Assembly: GCA_017623265.1 (NCBI GenBank)
Contig: JAGAPM010000212.1
Span: forward strand, 1-5,362
Direction of reading: 5' to 3'
Length of the DNA: 5,362 nt
Source of the DNA: Lentisphaeria bacterium
GTDB lineage: Bacteria > Verrucomicrobiota > Lentisphaeria > Victivallales > UBA1829
Part shown: positions 1 through 5,362 of the stretch, one piece after another
How positions within the stretch are numbered: position 1 is the first letter of the stretch
Layout of the letters: every line of letters starts with the position of its first letter
The notes under the pieces: model-generated
The model's database searches: none
Told to the model about the DNA's origin: nothing
The model's input: only the letters and a program-made list of their open reading frames with translations
Program-made: the position numbers and the translations under genes

Positions 1-8
1 AAAAAAGC

Positions 9-36
9 TTGCATTTTGTTTGTGTTGATTTATAGT
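9..36 (+). promoter_or_regulatory. Possible sigma70-type promoter for the operon
   Basis: TTGCAT at 9-14 and TATAGT at 31-36 are separated by 16 nt, which resembles a -35/-10 pair. The -10 is close to TATAAT (5 of 6 positions), but the -35 matches TTGACA only in its TTG. Transcription would start near 43, giving a leader of about 45 nt before the ATG at 88. This is the only non-coding DNA in the window and it precedes four packed genes, so a promoter here is expected. The surrounding sequence is AT-rich, so a chance match is possible. Confidence 0.4.
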
Positions 37-70
37 TTACAACGGACGCGCAATAATATTCAACTAATCC

Positions 71-76
71 AAGGAG
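71..76 (+). promoter_or_regulatory. Ribosome binding site of the LamG/DUF4091 gene
   Basis: AAGGAG lies 11 nt upstream of the ATG at 88 and is followed by an A-rich spacer. It decides the start. The same reading frame is open back to a TTG at 16, but that TTG has no Shine-Dalgarno sequence and lies inside the likely promoter. Translation from the ATG at 88 also begins directly with a signal peptide. Confidence 0.85.
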
Positions 77-87
77 AAAAACAGATC

Positions 88-2496
88 ATGAAAAAAATTC
101 TGGCGATCATGTTGCTGGCTGGATCGATCCTGTGCTTCGCTGCAGAACCGATACCGGTCCTGACAAATCCCGATCGGGATGCGCTGAATGATTGGGGCGG
201 AACAAAACCGGATGTCCGGGAATTTGCTGCTGCCTTCGGAATCAAGTTCCCTGCCGTTTTCGGTTCGAAGACAGCCGATTTCGGACTCTTCAAGTGTTAT
301 GTGGATGACAATGGCTTTCTGGCGGTGGCGATCACCCCGAAACGCACTGAAATGCTCAAACCGCTTGTCCTGATTTCCAAAATCAAAGTTAAAGCCGGCA
401 CTTGGTATCATGTGGAATTTTCCAATTCTATGAACTCCCGCCGTGCTGCGCTCTATGTTGACGGTCACTTCCAAATGGAAAACGATCAACTCCTGATTCC
501 TGCTCCCGAAGCTCTGCCCATTCCCGCAGATGCGGAATTCGGCGGCGAGATCCGGGACCTCAAGATCTACTGCGCCGCACTTTTCTCCGAAGAATTGGCT
601 TATGCAGATACCTCCGACTATACCGACTGGCAGAAACGGGCGGCAGCAGTCGCTGCGCTGCAGAAAAATCAGTATCTTTCCGCCTGGGCGAAGGAGCTGG
701 AAAACCGTTTTGAAAAAGCAGATCGCTCCTTGATCTCCATTGCCGCTTACAAACGCTGGAAAAATGCGATTGAAAATGCAGAAAAACTTGCATCTGAAAA
801 TGATCTGAAGAATGAACCAGTGAAGATGATCGTCACTCCCGCCACTTCTCAAGCGCTTTATCTGCCCTACGATCAGCCGGAATCCCTCGGCAATTCGGTA
901 GATCTGGTAATGGCGAAGGATGAATACGAAAGCGCCTCTGTGATCGCATATCCTCTGGTTCCGGTCAAGAATTTTACGATCCGTATGACCCAGCTCCGGG
1001 ATGGCAGCAATGTTTTGCCTGTACCCGACATCAAACTGGTCAAGCGCTGGTATCGAACCGGCGGTGCGTGGATGAGTTATCACACAGACCTTTACGCACG
1101 CTTGCTGACGCCGGATATGCTCCTGAACTCGGATAAACTGGTGAAAGTGGATGAGTTCCGCCGCACCAATCAGGTTTTGATGAAATATCCCACTGGCGAG
1201 AAATATCAGGATGTCAGTGATTTCGGTTATGACCGCCAGTGGCTGGACGGCGGCTTGGAACATTACTTTACGGATGCCCCCACGCTGCAGCCGTTGGATC
1301 TGACCGAATCCGGCAGAAATCAGCAGTACATCATTACCTGTCACGCACCGGCAGACGCAACTCCGGGGATTTATTCTGCAATGCTTGAGATGCTTGCGGA
1401 TGGAAAAAAGATCGGATCCATTCCTGTGCGGGTCCGGGTGCTTCCTTTTACGCTGCCCCAGCCGGCTGCGTATGATGATCCGAGCAAGACTTATCTCAGC
1501 CATGTCAACAGTCATGACGGACACGAAAAAAATCTGGTCAATGCCAAAAAGCATAACCTTATGCACCTTTCCCGGGTCGCTTCCACGCCGGAAATGATTC
1601 AGCAGGCGATCCGGAACGGTTATCCGCTGGAAATTATTTTTGATATGGTCATCCGCCGGTATAATCTCGGGAACATGATTTTTGACGGTCCTGCCTCCGC
1701 CTGGACGCCGGAAGTGGATCAACAGTTGGAACGGATTGCTCTTCTGACTTATCTCCGATTCCAAAAGATGTTGAAAAAATATGGCAATCTTGATCCGGAG
1801 GATTACATCATTTACCGCTGTCAGACCAGTGAGACCAGTCATTATGGTGCAATCAATCTCCATCCGGACCGGCTTTCCAATGTGCTTCGTGAAAAGACCA
1901 GCGTCCGGTTGTTCTCCCACGGAATGTCCGATGCTCTCCCCACATTTTCACCGGGTGTGTACGAAATGGACTCTGCAGCAAGCCACATTTCGGCAGATGT
2001 CTCCCGGATCTGGCATTCCTTCGGCGGTCGTTCGATCACCTACGCTTTCCCGTTCCCCGGTCCCGAAAACCCCGGTCTGATGCGCCGTGCGGTGGGGCTG
2101 GAACTTTACCACACCCAGCGGGCTGACGGTCACATGATGCACGGTTATGTGGAAAATCAGCTCAATGAATTCACCAAATATCCCGGAGGTGACGGAGACT
2201 ACCGGACCTTCTGTCTTGCATACAGTTCCGGCGATTCCTGCATCAACCGGATTGCGATTATCGGTTGCCGGGAAGGGTACGATGATGTGCGCTACGCTAC
2301 TCTGTTGAAGCGTCAGGCGCTTGACGCTCTCAAATCGAAACACGTTCTGGTTGTCCGTGAAGCGACCCGCCAGCTTGTCTGGCTGGAACGGATCGACGGC
2401 AGAAAATTGGATATGGATGCGTTCCGGACAGGAGCGCAGTATCGGATCGTTACCCTCATGAATCTGATCAAACAGCTGGAAGGCGGTGCAAAATGA
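88..2496 (+). CDS. Secreted LamG plus DUF4091/GH123-like glycoside hydrolase-family protein
   Basis: This is an 802-residue exported protein. Residues 1-19 form a signal peptide (MKK, then a hydrophobic stretch ending CFAA), with cleavage after A18 or A19. Residues about 45-170 resemble a LamG/concanavalin-like domain: W106-Y107-H108, then YVDG at 123-126, then a F151-G-G-x-I strand leading to a typical SEEL end. Residues about 175-243 look like a helical spacer. Residues about 250-459 resemble the beta-sandwich that precedes GH123/DUF4091 barrels, with the PADATPGIYS signature at 421-430. Residues about 465-802 resemble the DUF4091 barrel, ending in REGYDDVRY at 728-736, a close match to the family's REGxDDxRY. 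GH123 members are N-acetylgalactosaminidases; DUF4091 substrates are mostly unknown. The barrel has no Asp-Glu pair where one is expected, so activity is uncertain. No membrane anchor, lipobox or C-terminal sorting signal is seen. Family assignment is by motif recognition only. Confidence 0.85.
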   Translation: MKKILAIMLLAGSILCFAAEPIPVLTNPDRDALNDWGGTKPDVREFAAAFGIKFPAVFGSKTADFGLFKCYVDDNGFLAVAITPKRTEMLKPLVLISKIKVKAGTWYHVEFSNSMNSRRAALYVDGHFQMENDQLLIPAPEALPIPADAEFGGEIRDLKIYCAALFSEELAYADTSDYTDWQKRAAAVAALQKNQYLSAWAKELENRFEKADRSLISIAAYKRWKNAIENAEKLASENDLKNEPVKMIVTPATSQALYLPYDQPESLGNSVDLVMAKDEYESASVIAYPLVPVKNFTIRMTQLRDGSNVLPVPDIKLVKRWYRTGGAWMSYHTDLYARLLTPDMLLNSDKLVKVDEFRRTNQVLMKYPTGEKYQDVSDFGYDRQWLDGGLEHYFTDAPTLQPLDLTESGRNQQYIITCHAPADATPGIYSAMLEMLADGKKIGSIPVRVRVLPFTLPQPAAYDDPSKTYLSHVNSHDGHEKNLVNAKKHNLMHLSRVASTPEMIQQAIRNGYPLEIIFDMVIRRYNLGNMIFDGPASAWTPEVDQQLERIALLTYLRFQKMLKKYGNLDPEDYIIYRCQTSETSHYGAINLHPDRLSNVLREKTSVRLFSHGMSDALPTFSPGVYEMDSAASHISADVSRIWHSFGGRSITYAFPFPGPENPGLMRRAVGLELYHTQRADGHMMHGYVENQLNEFTKYPGGDGDYRTFCLAYSSGDSCINRIAIIGCREGYDDVRYATLLKRQALDALKSKHVLVVREATRQLVWLERIDGRKLDMDAFRTGAQYRIVTLMNLIKQLEGGAK
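2480..2487 (+). promoter_or_regulatory. Ribosome binding site of the CBM9-like gene, inside the upstream gene
   Basis: AAGGCGGT matches the consensus AAGGAGGT at 7 of 8 positions. It lies 5 nt before the ATG at 2493 and 8 nt before the second ATG at 2496, so it serves either start and slightly favours the second by spacing. It sits in the last codons of the upstream gene, as expected for translational coupling. Confidence 0.6.
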
Positions 2497-3602
2497 TGAA
2501 GCGTTTTCTTTCTATTCTTGCCGGTCTGCTCTGTTTTTCTGCAGTTGCCGGCGAAAAAAATGTGGCGCAGGTCGAATATCGTGTTCTGCCGCCGGACTTT
2601 GAAAAACTCCCCGTGGAAGAAACAGAAAAATGGCATTTCGGCTTCCGTCCCTACAGCGCGGAATCGGCTTCGTTCCTCTGGTCCGATCCCAATGTGATCC
2701 GGGACGTGACCAGCGGCGCAGATACCAGTGATAAACACCTTGCCACCGGGCTCTACGTTGTCTGCAACGAAGAAGAGTTTACTTTCCTTGTTTACGGAGC
2801 CCTGCGGGATAATGCCGCTAAACTGGAAAAAGGTCAGAACGCAGAAGAACTTCTGCTGGAATGTTTCTTTTTGCCTGGCGATGCGGATGATCCTGCAATT
2901 GAAAACTATCAACACTTCGGAGTGACTTCCCAAAAGCCACATCTCCGCTGGAAACTTTCCTGGATGAAAGAAGACCGCAATGTGCGTTGGATGTTTGATG
3001 CCATGAGAGTGGAACCCCGCTACACCACCAACGGTGTGGTGTTGCGTTTCTCGGTTCCGTGGGAAGTCCTCTGGGATAAACTGCCCGTATTCAACAAAAA
3101 GAAGGACAACCACTGGCGTCTTTCTGTGATCCGCTGGGGGGGCAGTCAGGGCGGCGAGACATGGGGCGGTGTTGTTCATGCTCAAAGCCGTTGCGGTTAT
3201 CTGCGGATGCCGGATTTTACGCAGGAACAGCAGACAGCTATCATGAAGTCCACTCTCATGAAACTGTGGCGTCAGTATCAGATTTGCAAGAATTATACCC
3301 GGAACAATCCGGACCTTGTTCCGGAGGCAGTGAAGACCAACCGCTACCGCCAGAGTCTCGCCCGTTTTGCTCATACCTGGGCGAATGTGAACGAAGACAG
3401 AGACTTTGTGGATCAGTGGCTGAAATCTGCCATTGCCGAACGGGATGCCATCGGAAAAGGATTGGCAGCCTTTGATAAGATGTCTTTGGAGGAACAGAAG
3501 GCATTTTACTTGAAAAATGCCCCGCTTCTCGCCAACTTCCAGTATGATATCGATGATGCTTATGCTGCCTTCTGCAAGGCAAAACTTATGGGAGCTGAAT
3601 AA
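2493..3602 (+). CDS. Secreted CBM9/DOMON-like carbohydrate-binding protein
   Basis: This is a 369-residue exported protein, or 368 if the second of two adjacent ATG codons (2496) is used; that start would begin MKR, like the MKK of its neighbours. Residues 1-19 are a signal peptide ending AVA before G20. Residues about 45-235 look like a CBM9-like beta-sandwich: a LYVVCNEEEFTFLVYGA strand pair starting at L87, an acidic LLLECFF strand, then VVLRFSVPWEVLW at 182-194 and HWRLSVIRWGG at 207-217, followed by a GYLRM end. The I/VPW, W-x-x-x-x-x-R and final FG/YL strands are characteristic of CBM9-like domains, which bind sugar ends in xylanases and recur in many exported proteins of unknown role. 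Residues about 240-369 are predicted helical and I recognise no family. It has no catalytic motif, so a binding role is inferred. The gene overlaps its upstream neighbour by 4 nt (ATGA), which suggests coupled translation with the DUF4091 protein. Confidence 0.8.
   Translation: MMKRFLSILAGLLCFSAVAGEKNVAQVEYRVLPPDFEKLPVEETEKWHFGFRPYSAESASFLWSDPNVIRDVTSGADTSDKHLATGLYVVCNEEEFTFLVYGALRDNAAKLEKGQNAEELLLECFFLPGDADDPAIENYQHFGVTSQKPHLRWKLSWMKEDRNVRWMFDAMRVEPRYTTNGVVLRFSVPWEVLWDKLPVFNKKKDNHWRLSVIRWGGSQGGETWGGVVHAQSRCGYLRMPDFTQEQQTAIMKSTLMKLWRQYQICKNYTRNNPDLVPEAVKTNRYRQSLARFAHTWANVNEDRDFVDQWLKSAIAERDAIGKGLAAFDKMSLEEQKAFYLKNAPLLANFQYDIDDAYAAFCKAKLMGAE
3590..3594 (+). promoter_or_regulatory. Ribosome binding site of the TPR-like gene
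   Basis: GGGAG ends 7 nt before the ATG at 3602 and lies inside the last codons of the upstream gene. Its spacing supports the ATG that overlaps the upstream stop codon as TAATG. Confidence 0.7.
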
Positions 3603-5209
3603 TGAAAAAATCTCTTCTTTTTCTGATCGCAGGTGCTATGGTCCTGACAACAAGCCTCTCCGGCGCCGCCAACCTGCAGGATCATTTGAACCTGTTTCAA
3701 AAAGCTGTGGCGGAGAAAAATCTCTCCATCGCAGAAAAACATGCCAATGATGCCATTCTGTTGCTGCATACGCTCAAACCCCAGAGCCTTGTGCCGGGCA
3801 GGTGCGATATCCTCCTGCGCCCCTATCTCAATGCAAAAGATTTCAAGACGGCGGATAAACTTTACACCTCCATGATCTGCAATACTGCCGGAGACCCGCA
3901 GGCGATCCTTTTGGATCGTTATGCGAAATTCCTTGAGAAAGAAAAAGTTGCGAAACCGGAAGTGATCGCAAAACTCAAAGCGGACCGCTATAAGGTCAAG
4001 GATCTTTCCAGTTCGTTGAAGTTTGAGTTCCTCGTTGGTGACAACGAACTGGAGGAAGCTGCAAAACTGGCGGACACCATGCCGCAGGATGCAAAGACGC
4101 TGAACAACCTGATCTCGATTTTCCGGAAGAAGGGTGTTTTCGGTTCACCCTATGCTCTGAAGTTTTACAAAAAACTGTTGGAACAAACAACGGTTGCAGA
4201 TGAAAAAGCCCTTGCGATTCAAGGTTATACAGCGTTCTGTCTGGAGTTCGCTTTCATGACGGATGAGGAAGCAGAAGTGCTGCTTGCGACCCGCAGCACG
4301 CTCCCCGGTCTTACCGATGCCGGACGCTGGAATATCAAGCAGTATGACTTTGCCAATGCACCGGATCAGGCGGCAAAAATCAAAATCATGCAGGAAATGG
4401 CTGCCATGTGCAAGACCAGCGATCAGTTTGCAAAACTCAATAATATCATCTGGCAGATGCCGCCTTCTCGGGAATTTTTTGAGGTCTATGAGAAAACGAT
4501 CCTGCCTAATCTGGAACCTCATGCGCTGTTGAGACCCGCAGAAAATTATGTGCGTTCAAGCAGAAATGCCAACCGGTACAAAGAGGCGATCAAATTTCTT
4601 AGCGATCTGGCGGTCGCAAAGAAGACGCCCCGGCATTATTGCGCTCTTGCCGCCGCTTACGATGCCTTTTCCAGACGCTACTACGCGCCGAACGATCCCA
4701 TCCTGCTGGAACGCGCCATGCTGGCGTATCAGACTGCATACGAACTCCTGCCGGTGGGCGATTATAACATGCGCATGGAACTGCTGCTGCGTCTGACCGA
4801 TCTCGCCAGTCGCCGCAACAATCGCACGGAAGTGGAAAGTTTCGCCGCCATGGGCATGAACATGGAGATTCCCGCAACATTCCGGAACAGAACGAATTGT
4901 GAAAATGCAAAGGCTTTTCTCTTCGCTGTCCCCCGGGCAAAGGCTGCCTATGCTGCGAACGACTTCAAAGCCGTGGTGGACATCCTCAAACCGGTCATCG
5001 GAAAACGCGCCCATTTCCCCGGTGGAACAAGCCCGGATAACGGGACCGCATACGAAATCTTTGTCCGTTCCCTTGTGGCGCTTGGTGAATACAAAGAAGC
5101 CTTGAAATATACGGACGACATGGTCCGGACTGCCCCCCACTACATGCGGAAACGCCTGACGATCCAGGTGGATGAACTCCGTCAGCGGGCAGCTGAAAAG
5201 AAAGATTAA
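3602..5209 (+). CDS. Secreted TPR-like alpha-solenoid protein of unknown function
   Basis: This is a 535-residue exported protein. Residues 1-23 are a signal peptide (MKKS, hydrophobic core, then SGAA before N24). The rest is almost entirely predicted helix and reads like a degenerate tetratricopeptide solenoid. An N-terminal helical hairpin lies at about 24-58. C-terminal repeat-like pairs are clearest around 443-465 (AAYAANDFKAVVDIL) and 488-512 (LVALGEYKEALKY at 491-503, then a Pro-containing turn). These carry the small-residue, aromatic and Ala pattern of TPR helices A and B; the middle repeats are too diverged to place by eye. TPR proteins usually mediate protein-protein contacts, so a scaffold for the two exported upstream products is a reasonable inference, not something the sequence shows. 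There is no enzyme motif and no membrane segment after the signal peptide. The start overlaps the upstream stop by 1 nt. The tail is rich in charged residues and ends EKKD. An outer-membrane-associated role is possible. Confidence 0.8.
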   Translation: MKKSLLFLIAGAMVLTTSLSGAANLQDHLNLFQKAVAEKNLSIAEKHANDAILLLHTLKPQSLVPGRCDILLRPYLNAKDFKTADKLYTSMICNTAGDPQAILLDRYAKFLEKEKVAKPEVIAKLKADRYKVKDLSSSLKFEFLVGDNELEEAAKLADTMPQDAKTLNNLISIFRKKGVFGSPYALKFYKKLLEQTTVADEKALAIQGYTAFCLEFAFMTDEEAEVLLATRSTLPGLTDAGRWNIKQYDFANAPDQAAKIKIMQEMAAMCKTSDQFAKLNNIIWQMPPSREFFEVYEKTILPNLEPHALLRPAENYVRSSRNANRYKEAIKFLSDLAVAKKTPRHYCALAAAYDAFSRRYYAPNDPILLERAMLAYQTAYELLPVGDYNMRMELLLRLTDLASRRNNRTEVESFAAMGMNMEIPATFRNRTNCENAKAFLFAVPRAKAAYAANDFKAVVDILKPVIGKRAHFPGGTSPDNGTAYEIFVRSLVALGEYKEALKYTDDMVRTAPHYMRKRLTIQVDELRQRAAEKKD

Positions 5210-5212
5210 GGA
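5208..5212 (+). promoter_or_regulatory. Ribosome binding site of the phosphoesterase gene
   Basis: AAGGA overlaps the stop codon of the upstream gene and ends only 3 nt before the ATG at 5216, which is closer than usual. The frame is closed by that TAA and no other start codon fits between, so 5216 is the furthest upstream start possible. Confidence 0.55.
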
Positions 5213-5215
5213 CTT

Positions 5216-5362
5216 ATGAAATTTATTGTGCTTGCGGACCTCCATCTGCCGGACCGGGCAGATACGGTGAAAGAACTGGTCCTGAACTGGATCGTGGATG
5301 TGGTCAAACAGGAACAGCCGGACTACCTGATCGGGGCAGGGGATATGACTGCCTCCGGCACG
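5216..5362 (+). CDS. Calcineurin-like metallophosphoesterase, N-terminal part
   Basis: Only the first 49 codons are present; the frame is open at the window end. The product begins MKFIVLADLHLP and shows two of the metal-binding motifs of calcineurin-like phosphoesterases: D8-x-H10 on the first strand (family consensus D-x-H) and G42-D43 after a PDYLIGAGD strand (family consensus GDxx). Between them lies a helix of about 20 residues, the normal spacing. The later GNHE/D and GHxH motifs would lie beyond the window. Family members hydrolyse phosphomonoesters or phosphodiesters (nucleotides, nucleic acids, phospholipids) with two metal ions, and the substrate cannot be inferred here. It has no signal peptide, unlike the three genes before it, so it probably stays in the cytoplasm. 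It follows the TPR-like gene by 6 nt and is likely part of the same transcript. A DNA-repair SbcD-type nuclease is an alternative that the missing part would settle. Confidence 0.8.
   Translation, partial: MKFIVLADLHLPDRADTVKELVLNWIVDVVKQEQPDYLIGAGDMTASGT

Noticed and set aside
24..42. GTTG...CAAC inverted repeat around the -10 as a possible operator
   Set aside because: Only 4-bp arms match and the interior is not symmetrical, so chance in AT-rich DNA is enough to explain it.
16..87. Upstream TTG start that would add 24 residues to gene 1
   Set aside because: It has no Shine-Dalgarno sequence, lies within the likely promoter, and would bury the signal peptide. The ATG at 88 has AAGGAG upstream.
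121..150. Lipoprotein signal (Cys at residue 16 of gene 1; similar Cys at residue 14 of gene 2)
   Set aside because: The residues before Cys are S-I-L and G-L-L. A lipobox needs Gly, Ala or Ser at the position just before Cys, so Leu there does not fit. Both look like ordinary signal peptidase I substrates.
64..1920. Minus-strand open frame of 618 codons opposite gene 1
   Set aside because: Its codons lie exactly opposite those of gene 1. In that register antisense stops arise only from TTA, CTA and TCA codons, which the real gene nearly avoids, so the long frame is a codon-use artefact. It has no ribosome binding site or family motif.
2313..3374. Minus-strand open frame of 353 codons opposite gene 2
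   Set aside because: It is in the same back-to-back register with gene 2 codons, has the same codon-use cause, and its translation shows no recognisable domain.
4556..5245. Minus-strand open frame of 229 codons opposite gene 3
   Set aside because: It is in the same register as gene 3 codons and is explained by avoidance of TTA, CTA and TCA. The His- and Cys-rich translation looks random.

Overview
The window suggests a Gram-negative bacterium of the PVC group. Lentisphaerae, Victivallis-like, is my best guess, but I rate it only as moderate inference. The reasons are a secreted LamG plus DUF4091/GH123-like protein beside a CBM9-like secreted protein and a secreted TPR-like protein, a combination I associate with that group. 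Other cues are the mixed base composition, clear AAGGAG-type ribosome binding sites, and near-avoidance of TTA, CTA and TCA codons. No RNA gene, insertion sequence, CRISPR array or integration site is visible.

Layout: positions 1-87 are the only real non-coding stretch and hold a possible sigma70-like promoter and a Shine-Dalgarno site. Four plus-strand genes follow with almost no gaps. (1) 88-2496 is a secreted 802-residue LamG plus DUF4091/GH123-like protein. (2) 2493-3602 is a secreted protein of about 369 residues with a CBM9/DOMON-like beta domain and a helical C-terminal tail. (3) 3602-5209 is a secreted 535-residue alpha-helical, TPR-like protein. (4) 5216-5362 and beyond is the first 49 codons of a calcineurin-like metallophosphoesterase with no signal peptide, cut by the window end. 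Genes 1/2 and 2/3 overlap at their stop and start codons, and genes 3/4 are 6 nt apart. This is a tightly packed, probably co-transcribed and translationally coupled operon, with no terminator between the genes.

How the genes may work together (inference): three exported proteins would act in the periplasm or at the cell surface on a glycan. The LamG and CBM9-like domains would bind carbohydrate, the DUF4091 barrel would either hydrolyse or only bind a glycoside, and the helical protein would act as a scaffold. The DUF4091 barrel seems to lack the adjacent Asp-Glu pair used by the related GH123 enzymes, so its catalytic status is open. The phosphoesterase would act in the cytoplasm on an unknown phosphoester. 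I see no SusC/SusD, transporter or regulator in the window, so the substrate cannot be named.
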